In this document: positions 1 through 11,500 of the stretch, in pieces
Layout of the letters: each line of letters opens with the position of its first letter
Numbering within the stretch: position 1 is the stretch's first letter
Assembly (NCBI GenBank): GCA_963402885.1
Contig: OY727094.1
Span: forward strand, 7,380,501-7,444,500
Origin: Antedon bifida
Lineage: Eukaryota > Echinodermata > Crinoidea > Comatulida > Antedonidae
Length of the DNA stretch: 64,000 nt
Direction: 5' to 3'
Made by a program: the position numbers and the translations under genes
Notes under the pieces: generated by a model
Told to the model about the DNA's origin: nothing
The model's database searches: none
What the model saw: only the letters and a program-made list of their open reading frames with translations

Positions 1-655
1 ATATGTATTTTTTATGAGACTTGTTTTTGTAGGGACTGCATTGCGAAATATTGCATATAGGCCTATAGAGATTATTTATTTATTACCATCTTTAATGAGG
101 GTGGCCTCTCCAGTTCCATTGAAGGAACTGATCATTAGGGCCCTCGATTAAACATACAATACAAACATAAAATATGAGTATAAAAAGTTAAGTATATAAA
201 ATATGTGTAGGAGTAAATCAATTGTTAAGTTCTCTTACAATAATAATAATATGATTACCGTAGCCTACATGTATGTAGGCCTAGTAATATCAAAACTAAG
301 CTTGTTTCAGTTACATTTATTAAAATGTTACTTTTCTTATATTCTCCATTTCAGTACAAACTACTATTATTATTTCGTGTTTTTATTATGTGATAATTTC
401 AATTTTATTATAACATTTTATCATTTATCAACAATTGATATTATATATATATATATAACGACATATCCAGAATTTTGAAGTGAGGAAGGACATGGCCCAA
501 ACATTATTTTATTTAAATGACCATTTTGACCATCAGTGTAGCATATAGCCAAAGTGTCAATACCACCGTTTGCAATGCAATTGTTAAAATATAGCGAAAA
601 AATACAATACAAAAACTATGTTTTCTACTCCAATTCAAATTGATGAGTAGGTAAA
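1..655. other. No gene seen; AT-rich
   Basis: A dispersed-repeat-like block (ttattaccatctttaatgag ... actgatcattagggccctcg) at 76-150, then AT-rich DNA with short taa and ta runs. Confidence 0.5.
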
Positions 656-905
656 TATATTGTCCCAATGAAAAATTATTATTATTATTTTTTGGGTATT
701 TATTTACATTTTTTAATATGCCATTTTAATGTCACATAATAGTTATTCACTTTTACCAAAAATTGAATCTAAAAAAAAATGCTTTACATAAAAAACTGGT
801 CAATGTGTTTTTGGTTGAATTTAACCGTTTATTTTGTATTTTATAAGTGATAAACTTTATTAAAACTGCGAAATGGCCAATTTGGAGGACAATAGATCTT
901 TAAAT
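656..905 (+). mobile_element. MITE family 3 copy
   Basis: Family 3 ends look like aagatgtattgtcccc (inverted). The core has tgccattttaatgtcacata, tagttattcacttt, a W-like aaaaattggatcg box and aactacaaaatagcctattc. Both ends are worn here. Confidence 0.75.
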
Positions 906-1036
906 CAAAATATTTTAATGAAGATGTTCCTTGTTGAATTCAGTGGTGCACTCCAAGCAATGGAGATGCGTCAGAGAAACAGGTTATAAAAAAACATAGT
1001 AAATGTGTACCGCACATTGCTGTTAAATAAAACATT

Positions 1037-1290
1037 AAAGCGTGGTTACCACTCCACTAGAGACGCAACGCGATGATCAGGGGGATTACCACCTATCTGA
1101 TAGTACAGTGATTAATTTACTATTGGTAATCCTTGGCCACATTGTCTAAAAGACATAAAATAAAAAATAAAATATGTAGACGTTGTTGACCAATGACAAA
1201 CGACAGTTCTAATAATCCATCGCTTGTGATTGGTCAAATCACTTCACTTCTTTAAGATGACCAAGGCAAGGTGCACAATTAGTTTAGCTT
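1037..1290. mobile_element. Possible degenerate MITE family 2 copy
   Basis: It has accactccactagagacgcaa at the left and scattered matches to family 2 (see 10617 and 15868) further right. The right end is not clear. Confidence 0.35.
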
Positions 1291-2527
1291 ACCTTGTACT
1301 TATAAATATATATTAATCATTATTTTACTTATATGAATATTTTATCTTCGTCGACTATGGCTAAATTAATAATACAGTATCTTGTTAAAGTGAAGAACAT
1401 CTTGATTTTCCACCACACCGATATAATTATTTTAGGCCAAACTTGTTGTTATTATTACTTATCAGGTCGATTGTACCAGGGAGTTGTACTTACAACAATC
1501 AATTACAATTACTCCCTGATTGTACTAGACGTGAAACATGCAGATGTTATACTTTAGTAGCCTATGATGTTTTAAAAATAATTGTAAATAGTTGACTTGG
1601 GCAAACTTATTCTTTGGGTGATCATTAAATCCCAAATAATCATCAGTACAGTATAGGATTTGAAAATCAAGCTGGAATGTATGCGTTCCGGTGTTATCAC
1701 AAAACAAATATTGAATTTGGTAGTATATGGTTTTCTAAGTACGGCAATCTAGATAATACATAGTGTGTTTTGTATTAGGCCACACACTAATGTAAATTAT
1801 ATTACATTTTATGACCTCATAACAATAATGAATGCAATATAAGGCTTAAATCATGACTAAACACATCTGCAGGCCCACTGAAATAATATAATAATGTAGG
1901 CTCAGGGTACCATAACTAGTCTAGACGCTTGGAATCAGCTTGTTGAACGTGCATCCGTCGTAACAGTGCCGCTTTAAGCAGCAGCGACACTTTTTTAAAG
2001 TTATTGGTCGTCACATAGGTCTAGGATCAAGAAAAACTACCCCTGTATAAGCCTTATTGTGACCTACTACTGTAATCTTGTTCAACCAAGACAAATAAGT
2101 GTCTGCTGGTAGTAAAAGTTGTAAATTTGAACAATTCTTGTAGAAGGGGTCTATGATTCGATTGTGACACATGTTATGCTCAGAAAATGCATATTTCCAC
2201 TTTTTTTTATCATTGTTTTTACATTACATTTCATTTTTGGTTTTGTTTCTGGAAAATGTCAGCAACAAATTCAGATCTATTTTGGGAAAGTTGAATTTAC
2301 CAGAAAGTTTATACTTAGACCAAATTTAATATTAGTATGACCATTACGGATGTACGCTTTAACGACCGGTTTTCTCAAGGACGTTAGAAAAAAAAAACTT
2401 CGATTACAAACAAAATCCTACCATAGGAATAAAACTAGAAAAAAGTTCATATATGTTTTATTATTTTCGACGTATGTAAAAATAATTTTTTTCAATGCAA
2501 ATCATTTTTCATAATCAATCATAATAA
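1291..2527. other. No gene seen
   Basis: AT-rich. The only structure noted is a small hairpin near 1474-1527 (tgtaccagggagt against actccctgattgtac). Confidence 0.5.
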
Positions 2528-2745
2528 TTCGATATATCTATTGTAAAAATTGTTTATTCATTCATTTCATTTTACTTTTATTTCGGATACGTACGTATAA
2601 TTATTTTATTATTTGCGACGTATGTAGGCCTAAATATAATTTTTATTTAAATACAGTCAAATTTAACCTTAATTTGATACATCTAGAGTGTAAAATTGTT
2701 TGTTCATTCATTTCATTTTACTTTTATTTCGGATACGTATGTCAT
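2528..2745. repeat. Local direct duplication
   Basis: The word attcattcatttcattttac with ttttatttcggatacgta occurs twice, about 145 bases apart. Confidence 0.75.
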
Positions 2746-2876
2746 CAATTGCATTAGAAAAAACAAGTTTAAAAAAAGGCTAACATTTTCATTTCATTTT
2801 TTTTTTCATTTGGTGGTTATCCTCTTTAATACTCATCTTGGAAGTCTAACAAAGGGACCTTGGGGGAGTGACTTAC

Positions 2877-2980
2877 CTAAGTTGAGATAATCTCTTTGAA
2901 TTTGTCATGGTTTGGGGCTTCTATAGTATCTTGGGGTAGTTTGTTCCATTTTCTGGTGGTTTTCGGTAAAAACGAATTTA
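2877..2980 (-). pseudogene. LINE reverse-transcriptase C-terminal relic
   Basis: The - strand reads N-S-F-L-P-K-T-T-R-K-W-N-K-L-P-Q-D, then I-E-A-P and F-K, ending at a stop. The F-x-P-R/K-x-x-x-x-W-N-x-L-P pattern is typical of the last residues of CR1/Jockey-type LINE ORF2 proteins. Nothing of the rest of the element is readable. Confidence 0.6.
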
Positions 2981-3119
2981 AATAAATATTTGTTTTTGCT
3001 GCTACTTACACACACAAATACACCGGTATCAGATCATCTCAGGATCTCCATCATTTTGTGATGGAGCCTGGATGATTATTTTTGCATTTTCATTTTTTAA
3101 AGATATATAATTTAGTCTA

Positions 3120-3152
3120 CGTTGGTCGGTTGGTCGGTCGGTTGGTTGGTAG
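3120..3152. repeat. ggtc/ggtt microsatellite
   Basis: gttggtcggttggtcggtcg and a few further ggtt units. Confidence 0.8.
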
Positions 3153-3238
3153 GTAAACACTAACTCAAATTTGAGCATTTTCAGCCATGTGCATGCCCTT
3201 GTTTTTTCTATAGAAATAGGATGCCATTTTTATATCGC

Positions 3239-3385
3239 TTAATAGTTCTTACTGTGACCAATAAAGAAAATGTTAACGTGATAAACTTAATTTAAGAAAA
3301 TTAAAACTACAAAATGACTTATGAAAATATGATTTTATTAAACTTTATTTCCAATGCTTTTCTGGACAATAGACATATTTAATGG
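3239..3385 (+). mobile_element. MITE family 3 fragment
   Basis: It matches only the right half of family 3 (attaaaactacaaaatg ... gacaatagacat). Confidence 0.55.
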
Positions 3386-3654
3386 ACCTTATAAAAGGAT
3401 TATGATATGGAATACAGTAGTACATTCTGTTTGTGCATGCTAAATATTCCTGTGGAAATTCCCATCCTGATAGTGGTCTCCGTTTTGTTATCGTCACGCA
3501 TGACTAAATGATTACCATACATTACCTGTAATGTTCGATATGGTGCATTTAGTAGGCCTAGAGGCTTAGCCTAGCTTAACCTACATTTATGATATAAAAT
3601 AGTTCAAAATACTGATGATGCCAAAAGAATAGCATGATTTTTTTTTACAAATAA

Positions 3655-3986
3655 GTTAAAGATGTATTGTCTCTCTGAAAAAACATTTTTTGTTGAATAT
3701 GCCATTTTAATGTCACATAATAGTTATTCATTTTAACCAAAAATTGGATCGGAAACAAAACTATTTAACTGAAAAAACTGTAATTTAAAGTCAAATTGGC
3801 TGCCTGCCAATGGGGTTTTGATTTGGTTAATCGTTTATTTTGTCATTTTATAAGTGAAAACATTATTATTAGATTTTGTTTTCTACGGAAGTGATTAAAT
3901 TTGTTAAAACTACAAAATAGCCTATTCAAAGTCTGATTTTATTAATCTTCATTTTTCATGTTTTAGGGGGACAATATATCTTTAAA
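3655..3986 (+). mobile_element. MITE family 3 copy, near full length
   Basis: It runs from ttaaagatgtattgtctctc to gggggacaatatatctttaa with all core boxes present. A good reference copy. Confidence 0.85.
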
Positions 3987-4709
3987 CAATCAATCAGCTT
4001 TATTTTTTAAGAGCCAGACAATGCGTCGTTTGTACATGGACAAAAGTTTTCCTCGCCAGAACATAAAATGGTTTCACTATAAAATATCGTTTAAAAACTT
4101 TATAAATAGGCCTACGTATTAATATTTCATTTTTTTAAATGGGACTATTAAAATTAATAAAATAAAAAGTAATTAATTATTTATGATTACTTTACCGAAT
4201 ATTTGGTAATCTTTTTAATAATATTATTAACTTTATTGTTTCTCTTTTTTAACAGAGGCGCTATCCACAAGGGATGTGCAACAAAATAATATAATAGTAC
4301 ACAGATAATAGTAAACACTTAATTGATTACAATATAAATGAAAGTACAAGTGATTAAAAAGAAAAAAAAACACAAAAAAAAAAACAATACTGAAATTAAA
4401 TTACAAATTAAAGTAAAAACTACTGTATATTTAAATATGTAGTACAAAAATCAATCAAGTAATTAAAAAGTATTATAAATTTCATTGCGTTCTTTCCATG
4501 CGATTGTTAAGAATAGTTTACAAAATTTGTCAAAGATATTACTTGTCATTTCATAATTAACATGGGGTATAGATTCTGTTATAATAATAAATAATATTTT
4601 TTACAATTTGTTTATGTCATACGCATCCAGCAGCGAGCAAATCGCCAATTACAGGATGAATAAATAAACTATTAATAATATATCATGCTTATAAACTCAT
4701 AAGTCTCAT
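3987..4709. other. No gene seen
   Basis: AT-rich with long A runs around 4360-4385. Confidence 0.5.
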
Positions 4710-4838
4710 TTGAGGCTTAGGGAGTGAAGTGGAAAGAGTCGTTATTTACAACCCTAGCACTAGTACAGGAATGACCCCTGGACTGGAACCCGGGATTGGA
4801 AGGCAAGCCCGTCAACCACCAAGATACAGCTCCACAAT
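4710..4838 (-). mobile_element. tRNA-derived SINE, family A
   Basis: On the - strand it reads from gtggagctgtatcttggtgg (A-box-like) through ggttccagtcc (B-box) to gctagggttgta and a cactcc tail. Shares its order and tail with 16769-16860. Confidence 0.6.
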
Positions 4839-5094
4839 ATTAAATTATGATTTTATTTTTTTTAATGAGTCACATTTTCCAGCGATAGAGAGGAATGACC
4901 GTGTATCTTATCAGCAGTCGATACTGTATATATTGACATTATCATTGAAGAAGATGGACATGATAATGTCAACAAAGAACGGAACATATTAATATGTGTT
5001 AATTTAAAAGTATCGGTCGCACCTCATTTCGGACGTGACGCAACTCATATTCCTATGTTTGTTTGTTTTTATTGTTTTTCTTCAGATTTTGAAT

Positions 5095-5345
5095 AGATTA
5101 TTTGTAGTTTTAATAAATTTAATCACTTCCGTAGAGAAAAAAACCGGAAAAATTAATGTTTTCACTTATAAAATAACAAATGGCTACATTCAACAAAAAC
5201 CCATTGGCTGGCAGCCAATTTGACTATTTTTTGCTTTAAATTACAGTTTTTTAGGTAAATACATTTTTTTTCGATCCAATTTCTGGTCAAAGTGGATAGC
5301 TATTAGGTGACATTAAAATGGCATATTTAACAAAAAAATGTGGTC
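5095..5345 (-). mobile_element. MITE family 3 copy, reverse
   Basis: Reverse-orientation match (tagttttaataaatttaatc ... tgacattaaaatggcatatt). The end nearest 5095 is truncated. Confidence 0.8.
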
Positions 5346-5479
5346 AAAGTCATGGCCACCATATTAAATTCGTTATTGTTGGTTATATAATACACATTGT
5401 AGTATTGCAGTTTTAAAATATAAAATACGGCAAAGTGCTAAAAAATGCAATAATAAAAATCTAAACATGTAGCATATGG

Positions 5480-5628
5480 CTGTGTCCACACTATCAAACT
5501 AGTTTGACAAATAAAAATGTGATGTGCTCAAATATGGTAGTGATATGCTTAAATATGGTAGTGATATGGCATCATCATGTCCATATATGGGCACATCACA
5601 TTTTTTTATCACATAAAGTTTTGATATG
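5480..5628 (-). mobile_element. MITE family 1 copy (diverged)
   Basis: Family 1 termini resemble CTCTGTCTACACTATCAAAC in inverted orientation, around a core with gatgtgcccatatatggaca and repeated ccatatttgggca. Here one end is eroded and the orientation is opposite to most copies. Confidence 0.75.
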
Positions 5629-5645
5629 GTATATCACAGAGGCGG

Positions 5646-7044
5646 GAAACTAGCTTTCAGGATAGAACTTCTATTCCTCAGGGTAAACAATACTTGGAAA
5701 AGTATTTAGTAAAGTATATGGGCGTATGTGTATTTGTGTGTAATAAGAGCTATTCGTGTGAACAATGCCTAGGGTAGAAACGAACCGGTTCAACGAACTA
5801 TTAACCTTCTTATTATTTTCTATTGTTAATAATACTCTCTGGTACATTACACAATCACTAACATACAATAGAAATAGAACCATTGTTCAAATCGAGGTCT
5901 GTACACTTTTTGACGCGGCTATTTTCTTAGAATTCTCCGAGGTTTCATAAAATGTCTATTATGCATATTGCATGCTTCCCTGGTTTTCATTTGTAATATT
6001 TCATAATAATCTGTATGTTGAACTTGATGCATTTATTGTTTTCGTGGTGTTACGTGCGCACGTCCGTTGCGTCTACAGTCAAAACCAAACATTAACTCCA
6101 GGCCTACTAAATATATAACCAGCGAAGCTTTTCATGAATCTGTTATTATTATGGAAAAATGAATAAACGTATAATATTAGCGGATTTGTAGTATTGATTA
6201 ATTTTGATGTAGATACACACTATGATTGATTAAACGTAGTTGATGTATACTTAATTAGTCTGACAGGAGAGTTACCGTATAAATAATGTAATGAATAATA
6301 CGCGTGTCTATTTTAAAAGGCATCACGTGACACAAGGACATAATTTAAATTGAAAACAACATTTTTGTGTGACGATATAGAGGGCGCGCTTTATAAACCG
6401 GCCCGTTTCTGACCGTTTTCTTTATCCTACACGTCACCAACATTGGTAACAAATCATTTCGATTCAAATCGATCACAGAGCTTAACGGCCATTCAAACAA
6501 TTTATTTGACTCTAGACAATTATTTGACAATCAATGTACAGAGAGTTTGTAAAATGTACAAGTTTTACTTAAATGTACAGGTGCATAGAATACTCTCTTT
6601 AAAATATTTGTTAGCTAGTATTTAAAAATCTATTTTATGCCAGGCGTGGGTAACAAATAATTTTTTTGATAAGAATTTAGGCGTATTGTGTAATAAAAAA
6701 TAAATAATGATATGCCTACTTGAAATAGGCCTTTGTTGTTTGCACATCCTTTTGTTGTTGTGACGATTATGCAAACATCGCAGGCCTATTTTATAGGCAT
6801 AATATATTACTTCCGGTGTTCGTATCATAAATCGAAAATACGAAATCACCAAAACAATACCAGTAAAAGAAAGAAGAGATTATTCGACATGTTTAGTTAT
6901 AAATAAGTCTAAAATATAAAACGGTAAATCTGCGCACAACACCCAGCCCAGCAATATGATTAAAAGAAAACAGAAAGGCTCCTAAGTAACAAAACACATC
7001 ATCACCAGCTAGACTTGCTCCAAATCTGTAGTTATTTTTTTTAT
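5646..7044. other. No gene seen
   Basis: Unique-looking AT-rich DNA. Short open frames lack coding character. Confidence 0.5.
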
Positions 7045-7165
7045 GTAGTCCACCAGTCGGCTTTTCGATTTTTGTCTGAAAATACAGTTAACGAGCTCAA
7101 GTCGTATAAAACGCTATATGTGCCAAAATATTTATCTTTTTACTAATATTAACTCCGTCTCAGAA
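7045..7165. repeat. Dispersed repeat, family D
   Basis: gtataaaacgctatatgtgccaaaatat is shared with 17695-17760 in the same order. A ttttcgattttt word is also seen in other copies. Confidence 0.45.
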
Positions 7166-7245
7166 CCTTGACTAACCAGTCATTTATAAAACAAAGAAAC
7201 CTTCAGAAAAAAATATTTTATACAGAAGAGAATAACATACAGTTT

Positions 7246-7540
7246 TTAAAGATATATTGTCCCCTGGAAAATACATATTTTTTATTTTTTTTGTTTTTTA
7301 CTTAATAGTTATTCACTTTGAAAGAAAAATTATTTACCTGAAAAATGAATGCACTTTAAAGCATATAGTCAAATTGATTGGAATTTTGGTTGAATTAACC
7401 GTTTTTGTATTTTTATAAGTAAAAACATTATTTCTATTTTTAGATCGGAAGTGATTAACTTTATTAAAATTACGGCATGGCCTATGTAAATTCGGTTTTT
7501 ATTAATCTTCATTTTTCATGTTTTTGGGGAAAACATCTTT
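7246..7540 (+). mobile_element. MITE family 3 copy
   Basis: It runs from aaagatatattgtcccctgg to ttttggggaaaacatcttta with an internal deletion in the left half. It is immediately followed by the perfect-looking hairpin at 7541. Confidence 0.8.
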
Positions 7541-7619
7541 AATATACGGTGGCCTGTAAGTGTCACGGCAACTTGTTATTTTTTTAAAGTTGCCGTTACA
7601 CTTAAAGGCCACCGTATTA
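7541..7619. repeat. Compact hairpin, ~33-bp arms
   Basis: Left arm aatatacggtggcctgtaag continuing tgtcacggcaactt. The right arm is its complement with a few mismatches. The loop is ~12 bases and T-rich. Confidence 0.8.
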
Positions 7620-8149
7620 ATATGTTTAATTCTGAACATTATAATTGCATTTTGATTGTTGAAAATTGGTTCCAATTTCTAGAAGATAGTAGGACATATA
7701 GCCCAGTATGTTCTATACTATGACGAATGATTAGAAACGCTTTGGAATCTAAAAATAATACACTGTTGTATAAGTAGTATGATACATTAACTAATATCTA
7801 TTTAAAGACTTAACTGCAATCCATATTTGGAAGCGGCAACGAAACATAATTACTTGTGAGCATGCGTCATATGGAGCACGTGAAACTTCACATGTTTAAA
7901 AAAATTAAATTGATTTCTAGGCTTACCAGTCATAAGTTGCTGACAACTAATACACTGTGAAACATGTGTTGAAAGTGCATATGATGCTTATGATAGTAAA
8001 CGTTCCCAACCAAAATTACATTTGGTTTACTTTAAAATTTAAGTTTATGTTGAAAGGTACACACAGACGCCAATGGTGTATTAATTAGTTATTAGTGTAC
8101 GAATAATGACATAAAAACTAGGTATTTTGGCACGGAAAACGTTAGTATA

Positions 8150-8526
8150 AGGTGACTAATACGATGATGGTTCGTCAGAGGAAGCAAGCATGTTTCCGGC
8201 GCTAGGCCTAGAGACAACCATCAACCCTTCCTCAGTAGTAAGCAGACGATATCTAGTGGACATCATATCCCCATGAAGAGAGAATTACCGGTGTGTTTGT
8301 TGAGGTTTTACGGGGTGGATTCAGTCCCGGGAAGCCCTCAATTGAGCTTATAGCCAAAATCTAGGGAGGCTACGTTTCACATGCATTGAGTGTATACGCG
8401 AAAGAAGGCCTGTTTTTACCGATTGGACGTAAGTGATTGGAACGCACCGGTTAGGAGATACGGTTTGAGAAGATCACATTTCGGATGCTTCTAACAAGTT
8501 TAGTTAGCTGTCAAAGTGTTAGCGGC
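8150..8526 (+). promoter_or_regulatory. Probable 5' leader/promoter region of RTP-like gene
   Basis: This stretch is visibly richer in G+C and poorer in homopolymer runs than its surroundings, and it ends directly at the exon 1 ATG. I see no clear TATA box. The transcription start is not placed. Inference from position and composition only. Confidence 0.3.
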
Positions 8527-8591
8527 ATGGATTACATTACCCAATACACGGACACAAATGACAATCTTTATGATTATTTACCATTTGACAG
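8527..8591 (+). CDS. RTP-like gene, exon 1 (start exon)
   Basis: It starts at an ATG in good context (G at -3, G at +4). It encodes residues 1-21 plus two bases of codon 22, ending CAG|gttagt. It is Tyr/Asp-rich and too short for any ORF finder. I joined it to the next exon because the phase fits exactly (AG+G gives Arg) and because it follows a GC-richer leader-like stretch in otherwise AT-rich DNA. Alternative: translation could begin at the Met that opens exon 2 (14032), giving a 206-residue protein. Moderately sure. Confidence 0.6.
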
Positions 8592-11500
8592 GTTAGTTAT
8601 CATCAATAAAATAACAATGTAGTTACTAATACTAGGCCAAAATAGTCTGTAAAATTATAGCCTGTATATTTCTTGTCACATTTACATCTTTATGAAGATG
8701 GTCTATTAAGTGCATATTGTAGGCTAGGATATATACACATTTCTGTCAATTTAAATATTTTACCAGAATATTTAACTCACGACGTGTTACAATATATTAC
8801 ATTTAGTCAACCCATTATCGGTACTGTACACCAGTATGCATGCATGGTTCCCGTGCCCAGGCTTTACTGTTTAGCCGGGTAATGTGTACCCATTAAAGTT
8901 AACTATAACTGTGCCCATGAAAGAAACTTATTCTGGTAAATAATTAAGCCTCATCAGTATGCATGCATTTGAATACTTAAAAACATTGTTCCAGCGTTCA
9001 GGCTTAGCTATTTACCCGGGTAAAGTGTTTCCTATACCCACCAAAGTTAGCGATAACTTATCTGGATAAATAACTAAGCCTCAAACGGGCCTATAGAAAG
9101 ATTGCACTGTGTTTTTACTGTTTTACTTGATAATCGAAAGTCGCACACTTTGGTCACTCAGTTTAAATTGCTTTTTTAAGAATGTAAAGCCTGTCTACAC
9201 TCTAGCAAACTTTGCAATCCGAGTAAACTTGCAGTTTGCAGACAAAACATTGATAATCCTAGTGTGAACTGGGCTTTACTGGGAACTTTATTAAACTTTG
9301 TTTGCAAACTGCGATTTTGCTCGTGTGTGCCAACTGAAATTATCCGGTGTAGACTATAGCTTAAAGCTCTGTCTACACTATAAAACTTTATGTGACAAAA
9401 AATGTCATATGGACACGATGAGGCCATATCACTACCATATTTGGAGATATCACTACCATATTTGGGTATATAAAAAAGATGTAGGAACGTCAAAACCTTA
9501 AGATTTTACGAACGGTTTACCTTTTTATTTATAAAAATATATTACTATAAATATGACCTAATTAAATAGAAGTTTGAACGCTTAAATTACACTAAATTCT
9601 GATAAATAAAATTAAAGTTATCTTCATTTAAAAAGATAGATTTATATCTAATTATTATAAGATACAATACAATTTGTTAATGAATTCTTATTCAACGGGA
9701 TAAAATTTGACCGCCAAAATTAGAGTGTTTTTGATCGATTATGTACATTTTATAATACATAAAATAATTTGAAGACCATTTATAATTGTCTTATGATCGA
9801 TAGTTTTTGCAGCGTAGATCACACTCAACTCATCACAGAACATTTCACTATTTTGCTTTTGCCAAGTTTATCCTGATATTGATGTACAGTTACAGTATGT
9901 GTCATGTTTGCGGTTCTATTTCAATCGATGACTCGTCGCTTGACCGGTCAGGCCTCCTGATCGTGCGTTATTGATAGAAAGTTGTTTTTTTTACTGTACG
10001 TTACATGGTACTGTAACCCTGAGTATAACATTTCCGTTGAAAAACAAACTGCTATAAAACATCAGCCCTTAAAATAACAGTTATATTAAGTATCCCCCCC
10101 CCCCCCACCAAAAAAAATATTTTCCCCAGAGGCGGGTGAAGCAGTACGACTGTCGTGAAATAATGTGTTTAAATTGGCGGTGCAACACGACTTAATGTAA
10201 TGTTACAAAGATAGGAAGTCTTATTTTCACGGAGCCAAATCTCATTGATCAATTTAAGGAACAATCCGTTCAGGTTTAAATTTTACAATAAACAATAGCA
10301 ATAGCAGACGCACAGATTTTGCGATGTGACCGGCTATAAACTATAATCGTAAACGTTATTGTTATTGTAGATTTCAAATATTTCCCCTCAATTTAGTAAT
10401 ATGACAAATGACAAGATTGATATTTGTGATGCAGTAAAGAATTCCCTGAATATGACACGAAACAAAAAGTATTTGTTCCTAATTGTAATATTATCCTATA
10501 GTAGTGCTTAATTAATTTATGTTGTCCTAACTACAATACGACGTAATATAACATATCAGATTAGCTTGTGAAAGGCATGGGTTCGAGACCTGTCGGTGCC
10601 ATATTTCTTGTATCCTAAAGCTTGACTCCTACTAAGACGCAACTCGTTTACGTACACGCAACGCAACGTAATTTGACTAATCGCAATTGATGGGTTATTT
10701 GAACTGTCGCTTTGCCATTGCTCAACTCGCTTGCGTTGAGTTACGTCCTTGCGTTGCGTCCTAGTGGGAACCAAGCTTTATGTGAGATACTATAGTCTCA
10801 TTGCATTCTTCTTCTGATGGAATGTAAAGCAATTGGTCCCGTGTTCACAGGCATTGCGCATGTGCACGGTGAAAGAACTTGGTACACTTTCAAAAAGATT
10901 TGGGATCTTCTCGCGGTGTGTGCATAGTACTCCTATACACTTGGCTCTGGGTGGAAGAACATTATTATGCTATAGGTTACAGGTTACACAGTATAAAGAA
11001 GAAATAAATAGGCCTAGAAATTAGAATTGAATAATGAAAGACCGTACGAAAACAAACCATTTTGTTAGTAGGCCTACTAACTGAACGGAAGTGTTTCTGT
11101 GCCTAATAAATCTTAACTTCCTTTCCAATTCGTAACATATTTAAAAATCCTAAGAACGCATCGTTATACGCTTTGTTTAGAGAAATGGTAGGAAGCTTGA
11201 GATTATTGAATATAGTTGATGCACGACACATCTGAAACTGATCGTGGAAATTGATAATTAATTAATTAAAGAACAATAACGTCTTTATAATTATTTTAAT
11301 GATAAAAACCTTGTTTGGTTTCGCTCAATTATTTATCTAACATTTTACAAAAGGAAAACAAATTTAAGAAATCTACATCTGGTAAAGAAATATAGATGTT
11401 TAAAATAGACCTACTTTTACGGTGGTTCTTGCAAAATATGGAGTAAGCAATGTTTGTTGACAAGCGTGGTATGAGTCTCCAAGATCTCAAATAAATAATG

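Noticed and set aside
10556..10612. tRNA gene
   Set aside because: Only a B-box and a 3'-like end are present. No A-box, anticodon stem or acceptor stem can be drawn.
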